Of a stretch of 64,000 nt of DNA, positions 49,870 to 58,923 are shown piece after piece. This stretch comes from a virus. Position 1 is the stretch's first letter. Each line of letters starts with the position of its first letter. The stretch is from IMG/VR virus record IMGVR_UViG_3300046804_002325, positions 62,001 to 126,000 of that record; one strand, given 5' to 3'. Under the pieces are notes generated by a model, which worked only from the letters and a program-made list of their open reading frames with translations, was not told the origin of the DNA and searched no databases. Made by a program: the position numbers and the translations under genes.

Positions 49870-51257
49870 ACTTTAAATCCATCAAACGATTTCTTTTGTG
49901 GTTTTTCTCTGTTACCAAATGTATTTAATGGCTTGTCCTGACCAGCATCAGTCAAACCATCTTGACCAGATTGTTCAATATCATACAATCTCATCTTTGC
50001 TCTGTCAATACCTAGTGTGAATCGTTTGTAATAACCTGGATCATTATAACGATTCTTCAACTGTTTGACCATAATCTGTCCCATTTCTTCTAGTTCTTCA
50101 GATGAAATAAGAGCAAACATCAAGTCTGCGGTAGCTGGCAAACCAAAAGATTCACTTGTGTCCTCCAACCCTGGATCGGATGAACTATATCCGCTTCGTG
50201 TAGTTTGTGTAGCAGAAACGACTGGTACTCCGAACTCAACGGCAAGACCTCGCAATTCCTCTGCGATTGCTTTGACATAGGTATAACTATTAATGTTGGC
50301 TCCTGCTTTGATCCTAGAACTACAACAAATATTAAGGTAATCAATGAAAATAATATCAGGTACAAAAGACTTTTTAAGGTTAAGTTCGTTAAGTAAAGTC
50401 CTAAAGTGCGTAGCCGAGGCAGATGCAGTTGGATACTCTTTGATGATAAGTTTTCCCACAGTCTTTTCACGGAGTTTTTGAATTCGTTTATCATATAATT
50501 CCTTGGACAAATTTGTTAGTTCGTCCATAGTCACATTCAACAAGTTTGCATCTATGCGTTCGGCAATTCTTTCTTCTGACATTTCCATTGTGATATACAA
50601 AACATTTTTGCCTTGAGACATACAACCAGCAGCAACATGACACATAAAAAGAGACTTGCCGACACCCGTACCAGCCAAGGCGATATTGAGTGTTTTAGCT
50701 GGAAGTCCGCCTTTGGTGATTTTATTAAAGAACTCAAGGTCGAATGGGATTCTTTCTTCATGTCTGTGATAGAAGTCGAATCGGTCATCTGAATTCTCCA
50801 AATAGTCGTGACCAACAGAATTATCAAAAGATATGGCTAACGCATCTGATAATAATTTTGGTATTGCACCTTTGTCGTTAGTCTTGTCTTTGCCGTCAAG
50901 GATAGAAATTGAGCCAAGAACCGCATTGTATATTGCTTTTTCTTGGCAGAATTTTTCGGTTTTATCAGTGAGCCAGTCAAGTTTAGATTCCTCTGATTTA
51001 GCTGAAACAATTTCTTTGAGATTAGATTCACACTGTTCCACTTCTTCATCTGTGAGATTTCGTTTCTCTTTGATGGCCAATCCAATTGCTTCAATAGTCG
51101 GCGGGCTATTGTATTCCTCAACGAACTTGGACACCTCTGTAAAGATAGTGCGGTCAACTCTGTCCGTGAAATATTCACCTTTAAGAAAGGGTAGGACTTT
51201 GCGTAGGTATTCTTCATTGTAAATCAGATTCTTTAGAATCGTCTGTTCCAGTTTCAT
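49866..51257 (-). CDS. 41: Replicative DNA helicase, T4 gp41 / DnaB type
   Basis: 463 residues from ATG 51257, with AGGA upstream. DnaB-type helical N-terminal domain, then Walker A AGTGVGKSLF (about 198-207), Walker B FIDYLNI (about 310), the H4-type SATQTTRSGYSSSD (about 351) and an arginine-finger region. Hexameric 5'-3' helicase working with the gp61-type primase. Overlaps the 109-aa gene by 44 bases. Confidence 0.9.
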   Translation of the reverse strand: MKLEQTILKNLIYNEEYLRKVLPFLKGEYFTDRVDRTIFTEVSKFVEEYNSPPTIEAIGLAIKEKRNLTDEEVEQCESNLKEIVSAKSEESKLDWLTDKTEKFCQEKAIYNAVLGSISILDGKDKTNDKGAIPKLLSDALAISFDNSVGHDYLENSDDRFDFYHRHEERIPFDLEFFNKITKGGLPAKTLNIALAGTGVGKSLFMCHVAAGCMSQGKNVLYITMEMSEERIAERIDANLLNVTMDELTNLSKELYDKRIQKLREKTVGKLIIKEYPTASASATHFRTLLNELNLKKSFVPDIIFIDYLNICCSSRIKAGANINSYTYVKAIAEELRGLAVEFGVPVVSATQTTRSGYSSSDPGLEDTSESFGLPATADLMFALISSEELEEMGQIMVKQLKNRYNDPGYYKRFTLGIDRAKMRLYDIEQSGQDGLTDAGQDKPLNTFGNREKPQKKSFDGFKV

Positions 51258-51543
51258 CAATAATTTCCTGTTCAATATTGTTGGACATTAATTGTACCAA
51301 CAGGTCACCAATGTAGTTCTTAAAGTCGGCATCTTTCTCTAACTTGTTTGGCTTCATAACTGGTGATTCTATCACATCATAAGCAAAAAGTAAATAGACC
51401 TGTTCACCTTCTTCTTTAAATTTAACTTTACCATATTTGTAAACGGTATCTTTATATGTACCGGTTAAAAACCTGATATGTACACCTTCATTAGAATCTT
51501 TCGGATAAATGAAGCAATAATCAATACCTTCAATCAACTCCAT
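51214..51543 (-). CDS. Conserved replication-block protein, 109 aa
   Basis: From ATG 51543 after GGAG. Beta-rich (GVHIRFLTGTYKDTVYKYGK) with an acidic C-terminus (EIIDETGTDDSKESD). A conserved small protein between uvsX and gp41 in T4-like environmental phages; function unknown. Confidence 0.65.
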   Translation of the reverse strand: MELIEGIDYCFIYPKDSNEGVHIRFLTGTYKDTVYKYGKVKFKEEGEQVYLLFAYDVIESPVMKPNKLEKDADFKNYIGDLLVQLMSNNIEQEIIDETGTDDSKESDLQ

Positions 51544-52600
51544 TTGTTGTCTCCACATCAAATGTTTCTTCAATATCACCTGCAAGAATTTCTGTTGATG
51601 CTACACGATACTTGCTCTCAACAAATTGTTGAAATGCTTTGTTCTTTAGTATTGGCAACCAGAATGCTGATGTATTGGTTTCTTTTTCACGGTATTTCTT
51701 TTCTTCTACAACACCATCTTCATCAACACGTTGATACCAACCATTAGATGGTTTGATTACATGTTTAGATTCAAGTGCAAGGTCAAGTAAGCCAGACCAC
51801 TTGCTAATGCCACCGTCATGCAATACAGTAACAGGGATTTTAGATTTTTCACGGACATATCTAGATTTTTCTACGTTTATGACAAAGTTGTAACCAACGA
51901 TTTCAGTACCTTCTTTTTCTTGTTGACGACCGATAATGAAAATATTATCAGCAGAGTAATATGAACCAGTACCACCACCAACGATATCTTTGGGGAACAT
52001 ACCGATTTCTTTGTATGTGTGATTGACAACAATCATTGGAATGTCTTTCAAAGACAAGTGTGGTGTTACCATACGGAACAAAGACTTCACTTGTTTAGCA
52101 CGAGACATATCAGCAACTGATTTGCCATCCAATGCATCATCAACTTCTTTCTTTGATGCCAAGTTACCAATAGAATCAATAACAATAATCAATCTGTCAC
52201 CACGTTCAAGATTGGTCAACTGTGCCATCACATCAAACTTCAACTGCTCAATATCTGTAAGAGGAGTATGCAAAACACGATTTGTATCAATACCGAATGA
52301 GTCAAAATAGGACTGAGGAGTACCAAACTCAGAATCGTAGAATAAAAGCGCAGCATCTTCATATTTGTCCATGTATGATTTGGCCATCAATAAAGAGAAT
52401 GCTGTCTTAAAGTGTTTGGATGGTCCTGCCCACATCGTAAGACCTGGTGTTAGACCACCATCTAGTTTACCTGACAGTGCAATGTTAACTGCTGGTACTG
52501 CCGTTGGAATCATGTCCTTATCTGTAAAGAACTTTGATTTGGATAGAATAGCAGATTCTTTGATGCTACTATTCTTTTTAATTTTGTCAAGAATGCTCAT
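51530..52600 (-). CDS. uvsX: UvsX RecA-like recombinase
   Basis: 356 residues. Walker A is the UvsX-type GPSKHFKT (about 59-66) and Walker B RLIIVIDSIGNL (about 136-147), with MIVVNHTYKEIG (about 189) as the strand-exchange/sensor block and a GGGTG L2-like loop. Mediates recombination-dependent replication and repair. Confidence 0.93.
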   Translation of the reverse strand: MSILDKIKKNSSIKESAILSKSKFFTDKDMIPTAVPAVNIALSGKLDGGLTPGLTMWAGPSKHFKTAFSLLMAKSYMDKYEDAALLFYDSEFGTPQSYFDSFGIDTNRVLHTPLTDIEQLKFDVMAQLTNLERGDRLIIVIDSIGNLASKKEVDDALDGKSVADMSRAKQVKSLFRMVTPHLSLKDIPMIVVNHTYKEIGMFPKDIVGGGTGSYYSADNIFIIGRQQEKEGTEIVGYNFVINVEKSRYVREKSKIPVTVLHDGGISKWSGLLDLALESKHVIKPSNGWYQRVDEDGVVEEKKYREKETNTSAFWLPILKNKAFQQFVESKYRVASTEILAGDIEETFDVETTNGVD

Positions 52601-53808
52601 TTATTTTCCTTTTCACGAAACGAATATGGTTCATCATAGTCATACTTAGGTTCAAGTCTCTTACTTGTTATTGCTGGCATAGTTTCGCCAGTTATTTCAT
52701 CAAGCACAATTACATTTTCTTTTTCAATTTCAATGGTATTGTGTTTTGTTTCTTCTTCGGTTAATGTTACCTCTTCTACACTTTCAGGTATGTGAGGCAT
52801 TGGTTTTAGGTTTTTAAAGTGTATGAAGGGTTCATGTAAATACTTACGGCTGATTTTTTCTTGCAACTCTTTGTTAGCCTGCATAATCAAATCAAACATT
52901 TCCGCATGGCTGATGCTAACATTACCAGTTTCTTCGTCTGTTACGACAATCTCTGGTACTACATTTGCAACCTCTTGTGCAATAATACCAACATGTTCAG
53001 GTTCTCTAACTAGTTCTGTTGGTTGACCTTTCATAAAATCGTCCCATACTTTGTTTCGTACGGGTTTTTTCTCTGCCATTGACATATTGGCTGCAATCAA
53101 TAACAATACTGCCAACGGATCAAATACAACCATAATCAACATAATGACAAGGCGAACAGCCTTATCAATAATGTCTGCTTCACCAGAACCGTAGATTAAT
53201 TCGGCCACGTATTTAATTGGGCCGAAATCGCTTTCCACTTTCTGTAACTCATTTTGTAACGGGAACTTTTCTTCAGTGAGTTGAGAAATTGTTTTCTGGT
53301 AGGCTTCGTTCTCAGCCTGTATTCGACTGCGTTCCTTTTGTTGCGACCTTCGTATGACCACGGAGTTAGCGACACCTTTTTCATCGCTGCTGCGGCCCAT
53401 AGTTTGGTCGACCATATCATCCATCTGTTTAATAATCTTGCGGTTATCATCTAAATTTCCTTTTGCAACTCTAATCTTTTCGTCAAGTAATTGCACCTTG
53501 GCTGCCAATGGTGCTGTGTCAGAAGAATGTTCCAAGTGTGCCTTGGACAAATAACCAAAGATACCCATACTGGTAATCAACATCAGAATGACTGATGCTG
53601 CCGTTAGGTATACTCTCATACCGATATGTGTTTCTTTCCAGTTTCTATACAACCAAGATACCGTTACAAGTTTGGCACCTTCAAGTACCGAACCCATAAT
53701 GATAATTGGCCAGAATGAACCTGGAAAGATTGCTGCCAGTCCAATAACTGAATAGTAAGCTGCAACACCAGATAAAGCCAGTGCTGTCAGAAATGTTAAT
53801 AGTGTCAT
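52597..53808 (-). CDS. Multi-span membrane protein with S74-chaperone-like segment
   Basis: 403 residues. N-terminal ~100 residues hold three or four transmembrane helices (LTALALSGVAAYYSVIGLAA; WPIIIMGSVLEGAKLV; VYLTAASVILMLITSMGIFG), then a coiled-coil region and another helix (LVIMLIMVVFDPLAVLLLIA). Near residue 274 EHVGIIAQEVANVVPEIVV resembles the Peptidase_S74 intramolecular chaperone. Lies between uvsX and pol genes, start overlapping pol by 4 bases. Function unknown. Confidence 0.6.
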   Translation of the reverse strand: MTLLTFLTALALSGVAAYYSVIGLAAIFPGSFWPIIIMGSVLEGAKLVTVSWLYRNWKETHIGMRVYLTAASVILMLITSMGIFGYLSKAHLEHSSDTAPLAAKVQLLDEKIRVAKGNLDDNRKIIKQMDDMVDQTMGRSSDEKGVANSVVIRRSQQKERSRIQAENEAYQKTISQLTEEKFPLQNELQKVESDFGPIKYVAELIYGSGEADIIDKAVRLVIMLIMVVFDPLAVLLLIAANMSMAEKKPVRNKVWDDFMKGQPTELVREPEHVGIIAQEVANVVPEIVVTDEETGNVSISHAEMFDLIMQANKELQEKISRKYLHEPFIHFKNLKPMPHIPESVEEVTLTEEETKHNTIEIEKENVIVLDEITGETMPAITSKRLEPKYDYDEPYSFREKENK

Positions 53809-56339
53809 CCGAAAAAGTCTTCCAAAGAATTAGTTTTTTCTGTTTTCCAACCCATACAGTTTAGAATAACCTTAATTGGTTCCAGAAACGCTTTATCGAA
53901 TTGTACATCATAATCAATAACCTCGTCAAGCCCAAATTCTTTAGGAATTCTGGACGGGAAAGATACCACATCTTCTTTGAAATGATTTGGTAGTTTCAAA
54001 TAGGTGAATTTAATCTTTTCACCTTCTTGTATTTTTGGGTATTTCTTTTCCAAACCCATCAGTTTTAGATGGTGGTTATACATGATGGCACCACGCACAT
54101 GGATTGGTGTGCCTTTTTTGTACAATGTTACCGAATCGGAATAATTATTTAAGCCATTCAGTCCACGAGGAAAAGATATTTCTTCTGGTGGTAATGTTTT
54201 AAATTCTTTTCTAAATTCGGCAATAAAGTCTTGCACATCAGATTCGGTACCAGTCATCATCAACTTAACAGATTTCCACATCTTTTCACGGATGGCCGAT
54301 GGTGTTGATGACTTAATCATTTCCAAACCCATGACTTTAATCTTAGGTTCGGCATATTGCACACCTTCGTTGTTATACACATTTAGAATATAACGCTTCT
54401 TGGCAGTCCATACACCTTTGTCAGACAAACCTTCACGTTTCATTTGCATCTTTTGAGCATAAGCGTTAACGTATTGAGCAAGTTCAGTGTAAGCTTTATC
54501 AATAAAAGGTTGAAGTTTATCCTCGCAGATTTTATCCATGATGGTGATGATCCGAGGAGTATCAGATTGGTTTTGAACAAACTTGTCCATAAGAGGACCA
54601 AGCTTAAGATAGATTGAGTCAGTATCGGACGCAATAACATAATCAACTCCTTTTGTACCAACCAATTTGTTCATGTATTCATTTATTTTGCCTTCAATCC
54701 AACGAATCGAGAGCTGGCCTGCTGTAGTGACTCCCAGAGCCATGCGTAGGTCATAAAACCTAAAATACTGGCTTCCCAAAGCACCGTAGGCGGAATTAAG
54801 TGATACCTTCTTTGCGAGTTGTAGGTTGTCGTATCTTGCGATTCGTTTTTCAATGTCGTATTTTTTGCTTGCGTCTTTTTCATTTTCATACTCCTGTTTT
54901 GCCTGAAGCATTAACTTCTTAAACTTCTTACGGTCTTCGTACATTTCTTCCATCATCTTAGGCAAGAAACCTTGCATGTCTGTACGGAAGAATTGACCAT
55001 TTGGTGTAATGGTCACACCATCCAGATTTGATAAATCAACGGTCTTAGACAACAATTTATCAACACTTACACCCTGTGAAAGAATATCACGCATTTCTTG
55101 TGTGTAATTTTCTGGTTCAATCAATGTTTCTGGACTGATGTTGTATTGCATCATCAAGTGAGGATACAAACTGTTCAAGTCAAACGATGCAACCCATTTG
55201 TGAGCACCAACTTGTGGTTCTTTCACATATGCACCTTCAAATGCCGAATCTTTATCCTGCACTTCACGGGGTGGTACAATAATGCCTTTGTTGAACAAAT
55301 AGGAATAAGTCATCGAATCCCACATACGGGTCTGTGCAAACACATCTTCATAGTTACACTTGGTGTCATAGGCCAAAGTGAGTGCCAGTTCTAACAACTT
55401 CAACTTATCTTCCAACTTCAAAATCAACTTAACGTCTTTGATGTTGTATTCAATAAATTTCTGATAGTTCAAACGATACAGTTGGTGTAGGTTATCATAC
55501 TCATCGTATGAAATCTTACCTTCACCAAGTTCTACTTGTGCAATGTTATCCAAACGATAAGATTCTTGTGACTTACCACCTGGCGCATACCATTTGTAGA
55601 GTTCAATATAATCAAGTGATTCGACACCAACAAATCCATACGCAATCATTTGTCGACCATTAATTACAGTCTTGCGTTCAGAAATATAATTCCATGGCGA
55701 CAACTTCTTGACCAAATCTTCACCAAGAATTTTACGAAAACGATTTACAAGATAGGGAATATCAAAGAACTTGGTGTTCCAGCCGGTGATAACATCGGGA
55801 CATTTTTGAATCCATAGTTCCAAGAATTGTTTGCAAAGTGAATATTCATCTTTACACTTGACATAAATCTCATCACCTTGAGTAACATAATCACCACAAC
55901 CAAACACATATGTTGCACCGTTCAGATAGGTAATTGCAATGGCTGTAATTGGTTCGTTGGCTTGATATGGATCAGGGAAACCATTTTCTGAACCAACCTC
56001 AATATCGACAATGCCGATAGAGATTTTTTCCATCTCCCATTCAATCATATCTGGATGTTGGTCTGCAATAAATGCATACGCATATCTGGTGTTGCCGTAA
56101 ATCTTAGGCATACCAGGAATACCATCATACTTTTTGAAGAAGTCTTTTGCTTCGTTGATATCGTCAAACTTTTTGCGTTCTAACGGTGTGCCATCCAAAG
56201 TTTTGTATTGACTAGGTTTCTTTGTTGGTAAGTATAAAGATGGTGAATAGTCAATTCGTTGTTTGACACGTTTACCATCCATAAAACCACGGTAAAGAAT
56301 ACCATTGCCAAAGTTTTGGACATTAGTATAAAAATCCAT
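53805..56339 (-). CDS. 43: Family B DNA polymerase, T4 gp43 type
   Basis: 844 residues, slightly shorter than T4 gp43 (898). Exo I motif VDIEVGSENGFPD (about 110), Exo III-type YNIKDVKLI (about 296), Pol A SFDLNSLYPHLM (about 391), Pol B KKVSLNSAYGALG (about 517) and Pol C ASDTDSIYLK (about 579). 3'-5' proofreading and 5'-3' polymerase. Preceded by the LSm-like 101-aa gene and promoter 56683-56711. Confidence 0.95.
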   Translation of the reverse strand: MDFYTNVQNFGNGILYRGFMDGKRVKQRIDYSPSLYLPTKKPSQYKTLDGTPLERKKFDDINEAKDFFKKYDGIPGMPKIYGNTRYAYAFIADQHPDMIEWEMEKISIGIVDIEVGSENGFPDPYQANEPITAIAITYLNGATYVFGCGDYVTQGDEIYVKCKDEYSLCKQFLELWIQKCPDVITGWNTKFFDIPYLVNRFRKILGEDLVKKLSPWNYISERKTVINGRQMIAYGFVGVESLDYIELYKWYAPGGKSQESYRLDNIAQVELGEGKISYDEYDNLHQLYRLNYQKFIEYNIKDVKLILKLEDKLKLLELALTLAYDTKCNYEDVFAQTRMWDSMTYSYLFNKGIIVPPREVQDKDSAFEGAYVKEPQVGAHKWVASFDLNSLYPHLMMQYNISPETLIEPENYTQEMRDILSQGVSVDKLLSKTVDLSNLDGVTITPNGQFFRTDMQGFLPKMMEEMYEDRKKFKKLMLQAKQEYENEKDASKKYDIEKRIARYDNLQLAKKVSLNSAYGALGSQYFRFYDLRMALGVTTAGQLSIRWIEGKINEYMNKLVGTKGVDYVIASDTDSIYLKLGPLMDKFVQNQSDTPRIITIMDKICEDKLQPFIDKAYTELAQYVNAYAQKMQMKREGLSDKGVWTAKKRYILNVYNNEGVQYAEPKIKVMGLEMIKSSTPSAIREKMWKSVKLMMTGTESDVQDFIAEFRKEFKTLPPEEISFPRGLNGLNNYSDSVTLYKKGTPIHVRGAIMYNHHLKLMGLEKKYPKIQEGEKIKFTYLKLPNHFKEDVVSFPSRIPKEFGLDEVIDYDVQFDKAFLEPIKVILNCMGWKTEKTNSLEDFFG

Positions 56340-56342
56340 TAA

Positions 56343-56648
56343 TTAACCTGTGATGATTTGTTGAGAACCTTCACCAGAAAACATGCGTTTGTATTCTTCA
56401 ACCAATGGTTCATCTGGTTCATACGCATAAACCACATGTAAAGGTTCCAAAAATACTGTCGATACCTTATCCATGCTTGCCAATGACGGGAAAGGTTGAA
56501 ACCCCATGGACGGTTGGCCGCCGGCAATTTGTGAGGGAAACATTCTTAGTGTGACTGCTCCGGTCATCTGAATACGACCTTCTGGAGTGGTGGTGTGTTG
56601 ACCGATGATTTCTTCGCCGGTAACGAGTTTAAGTGCCATGACTTTCAT
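56343..56648 (-). CDS. Sm/Hfq-like small protein upstream of DNA polymerase
   Basis: 101 residues from ATG 56648 after AAGGATC; a longer frame beyond it lacks support. Begins MKVMALKLVTGEEIIGQ, the pattern of an LSm beta-barrel, ends GEGSQQIITG. Short LSm-like proteins directly upstream of gp43 occur in T4-like environmental phages. Possibly RNA binding, maybe a translational regulator analogous to T4 RegA, by position only. Confidence 0.58.
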   Translation of the reverse strand: MKVMALKLVTGEEIIGQHTTTPEGRIQMTGAVTLRMFPSQIAGGQPSMGFQPFPSLASMDKVSTVFLEPLHVVYAYEPDEPLVEEYKRMFSGEGSQQIITG

Positions 56649-56669
56649 ATTGATCCTTGTCAAAAATTC

Positions 56670-56677
56670 ATAAATAC
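56670..56677 (+). promoter_or_regulatory. T4-type late promoter candidate (plus strand)
   Basis: ATAAATAC preceded by TTC, close to TATAAATA, about 85 bases before the plus-strand gene at 56761. Confidence 0.4.
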
Positions 56678-56682
56678 ATGTA

Positions 56683-56711
56683 ATTATATATGATTTTGTC
56701 TGGACATGCAA
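56683..56711 (-). promoter_or_regulatory. Candidate promoter of LSm-like gene and DNA polymerase
   Basis: Minus strand -35 TTGCAT (56711-56706), 17-bp spacer, -10 TATAAT (56688-56683). The -35 lies inside a hairpin GGACAT/ATGTCC (56702-56718), a possible operator. Confidence 0.55.
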
Positions 56712-56760
56712 GATGTCCGTGCGTTGTTTACCATCTGACAACATCATTTTCCCTGAATAA

Positions 56761-57528
56761 ATGGATCCACTAACATTATTTGCGCTTGCAAACGGTGCGG
56801 TTTCCGCTGTAAAAGCCGGTTGCAAGTTATACAAAGACATTAAAGGTGCGGCCGGTGAGGTCAAAGACGTTCTCAAAGACCTTGATGAACAGTTCAAAAA
56901 ACTCCATCCGCCGGATAAACCTGCAACTGTTGAACAAAAGAAACAGTTTATTGAAGAAAAGGAACGAATCAAGAAATTGAATCAATCGGATCCTGGGGAT
57001 GCCTACGACCAGATTGCTGAACAACTTTCTGTTTATTTTGAAAATTATGCTAAGTGTATTGCTATATTTGAACAAGAAGAAGCAAGAGCGCAAGAAGTTT
57101 ATGCTGGTGAAGCATCAGTTGGCAAGCGTGCGTTACAACGTGTTGTTATGCGTAAGAAGTTGGAACACATGGGTGTTGAACTTCGTGAATTGTTAGTGTA
57201 TCAATCGCCACCTGAACTTGGTGCATTGTATACTGATGTTTCTGAAATGATGGAAAAAATCACCAAGGAACAAACAGTAGCAATCGCTAAGAAAATGAAA
57301 CAGGAACAGGTTGATGCTGAAAGAAGAAAAAAAAGATTACAAAGATTAAGAATAGAAATTGCGTGGGGTATAAGTGTTATTGTTATGGTAGCTACGATTA
57401 GTTTTTCTTTTGCAATGTTGATTGAAGACCGTATACAAAAATATCCGCATTTGGGTGATGGATGGATACCAAAAACAGAAGAACAGCGTAGAATAGAAGC
57501 TTTACCTAAACGATACATAGGAAGATAA
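56761..57528 (+). CDS. Conserved T4-like membrane/coiled-coil protein
   Basis: 255 residues. Opening MDPLTLFALANGAVSAVKAG, then AGEVKDVLKDLDEQF are known to me from a conserved family in T4-like environmental phages. Long helical region (about 50-190), then a transmembrane helix (WGISVIVMVATISFSFAML, about 203-221) and a short tail. Divergent from the polymerase operon. Function unknown. Confidence 0.65.
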   Translation: MDPLTLFALANGAVSAVKAGCKLYKDIKGAAGEVKDVLKDLDEQFKKLHPPDKPATVEQKKQFIEEKERIKKLNQSDPGDAYDQIAEQLSVYFENYAKCIAIFEQEEARAQEVYAGEASVGKRALQRVVMRKKLEHMGVELRELLVYQSPPELGALYTDVSEMMEKITKEQTVAIAKKMKQEQVDAERRKKRLQRLRIEIAWGISVIVMVATISFSFAMLIEDRIQKYPHLGDGWIPKTEEQRRIEALPKRYIGR

Positions 57529-57671
57529 TGTTAAAAGACATAACAGGTTGGTTATTAAAACAAGGTATACTTTTCGCAACACTTTTAATTAACTTATTAT
57601 CCGCAGGCATCACAGTTTTGGTTTATTTGTTGATTGCATATTGTGTTGCGTGGTGGGATAAAAATACATGA
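57528..57671 (+). CDS. 47-aa membrane protein
   Basis: ATG 57528 overlaps the previous stop (TAATG); TGA 57669-57671 overlaps the next start (ATGA). One long or two short hydrophobic segments (ILFATLLINLLSAGITVLVY). Function unknown. Confidence 0.6.
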   Translation: MLKDITGWLLKQGILFATLLINLLSAGITVLVYLLIAYCVAWWDKNT

Positions 57672-58312
57672 AGAAATTTATTACATTAATTGCTTTATTA
57701 TCATCGTTGAATTGTTTTGCTGGTAATGAAATTACTGCCAAAAGTTGGATTGTGTCCTCACAGGGACAAACCTTGCGTGGAGAAAATACTACGGAAGTTC
57801 GGTCAATCGCAAGTATTACAAAACTGGTGACCGTTATGGTCTATGTGGATGCATACAAAAGTGTTACATCCAAAAAGTACCAGGAACTCATCCAACGAAC
57901 TCTGGTATCATCTGACAACCATGCAGCGAATCGTTTGTGTAATGACTACCCAGGCGGTCGGAGTGATTGTATTTTTATGATGAATTTGAAGGCAAGGGAA
58001 CTAGGTTTGACCCAGACCAAGTTTGTGGACCCAACCGGATTATCTGTGTTTAATATCAGTAATGCGGAAGAGTTAGTTAAGATTGTGGAGGCTGCCAGTA
58101 AATATCCTGAAATTGTGAAAGCATCCAACACAAAAAATAGAAACACCAACCCGTTGGTTGGTAAACACCACTTCAAAGTAAGTAAAACTGGATTTATAAA
58201 TGCTGCTGGTGGTTGTATTGTTGCAATGACCGACCAGAAAATTGTGGTGATTCTAGGAAGTAAAAACACTCACACTAGAATACCTGAACTAGAAAAGTTA
58301 TTGAAGATATAA
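57668..58312 (+). CDS. Penicillin-binding-type peptidase (S11, D-Ala-D-Ala carboxypeptidase/endopeptidase fold)
   Basis: 214 residues with a signal peptide (MKKFITLIALLSSLNCFA). The three active-site motifs of serine penicillin-binding enzymes are visible: SITK (SxxK, about 49-52), SDN (SxN, about 82-84) and KTG (about 170-172). Expected in the periplasm, trimming or cutting peptidoglycan cross-links. Shorter than cellular PBP5 (no C-terminal domain or anchor). Likely alters host wall during infection or helps lysis. Confidence 0.82.
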   Translation: MKKFITLIALLSSLNCFAGNEITAKSWIVSSQGQTLRGENTTEVRSIASITKLVTVMVYVDAYKSVTSKKYQELIQRTLVSSDNHAANRLCNDYPGGRSDCIFMMNLKARELGLTQTKFVDPTGLSVFNISNAEELVKIVEAASKYPEIVKASNTKNRNTNPLVGKHHFKVSKTGFINAAGGCIVAMTDQKIVVILGSKNTHTRIPELEKLLKI

Positions 58313-58510
58313 TTATTCTGAGAAATCAGGTTTCATAATAACCTTCTCGTCAAATTCTCTTTTGATTCTTTCAAACTCATCATCTTCAGCACGAGCATCA
58401 TCTTTTTCTTGTGGTGTTTTCTTACGAAATATGGCATCATAGTTATCACCAAAAGTTTTTTGGTCTACACTAAATGGCCTTGGACTAGAACCTTTACCAC
58501 CATCCGACAT
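58313..58510 (-). CDS. Conserved small phage protein, 65 aa
   Basis: Acidic (ARAEDDEFERIKREFDEK), with a DAIFRKK motif (about 25-31) I associate with T4-like phage proteins next to structural or chaperone genes. Convergent with the S11 peptidase: the two stop codons abut. Function unknown. Confidence 0.6.
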   Translation of the reverse strand: MSDGGKGSSPRPFSVDQKTFGDNYDAIFRKKTPQEKDDARAEDDEFERIKREFDEKVIMKPDFSE

Positions 58511-58511
58511 A

Positions 58512-58751
58512 TTACTCTCCGTAAATTAAAACAACATGTTCAATTCTAAGGACATAATGTTCACCTGACTTGATTGCGCCATTCCAATTTAGTAAAACAA
58601 TATCACCAACAGAAACTTCATCAACATCAGGACCAATTGCAATAACTTTTGCACGGTCTGGTTCTTCAGAACTTTTTAGGACAATTCCAGAAGCAGTTGT
58701 TGTTTCTGCTGCAATTCGTTCCACAATAATCTTGTCATGTAATGGTCGCAT
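58512..58751 (-). CDS. GroES/gp31-like co-chaperonin
   Basis: 79 residues. RPLHDKIIVERI (residues 2-13) and SGIVLKSSEEPDRAKVIAIGP (about 21-41), then VGDIVLLNWN match GroES; the segment after SSE is the mobile loop. Shorter than T4 gp31 (111 aa) and GroES (97 aa). It would cap host GroEL for folding of the major capsid protein. Immediately downstream of tRNA-Met, so probably transcribed with tRNAs. Confidence 0.85.
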   Translation of the reverse strand: MRPLHDKIIVERIAAETTTASGIVLKSSEEPDRAKVIAIGPDVDEVSVGDIVLLNWNGAIKSGEHYVLRIEHVVLIYGE

Positions 58752-58768
58752 AATGTCCTTAATAAAAA

Positions 58769-58845
58769 TGGTTGCAGTGGTTGGACTCGCACCAACGACC
58801 TCCGAGGGTATGAACCTGGTGAGATGGCTTCTTCTCTACACTGCT
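58769..58845 (-). tRNA. tRNA-Met (CAT), initiator-like
   Basis: 77 nt, CCA encoded. Acceptor GCAGTG/CACTGC with an unpaired first position (A1, A72), as in initiator tRNAs; anticodon loop TTCATAC. T-loop TGCGAGT is unusual (G at position 55). One mismatch in the anticodon stem, and the three G:C pairs typical of initiators are missing, so initiator status is uncertain. Confidence 0.75.
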
Positions 58846-58850
58846 ACAAA

Positions 58851-58915
58851 TGGAGCGGGAAACAAGATTCTCACTTGTATATTGGGTGGACCCCAACATT
58901 GTTAAAAACTCCCGC
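58851..58915 (-). tRNA. Degenerate tRNA-Gly-like gene (TCC), D-arm lost
   Basis: 65 nt, CCA encoded. Acceptor GCGGGAG/TTCCCGC, U73 and T-arm (ACAAG/CTTGT) are intact, but the D-arm is reduced to ~11 nt and the anticodon loop GGTCCAC lacks U33. Probably a decaying or specialised second glycine tRNA. Confidence 0.55.
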
Positions 58916-58923
58916 ATAAAACT

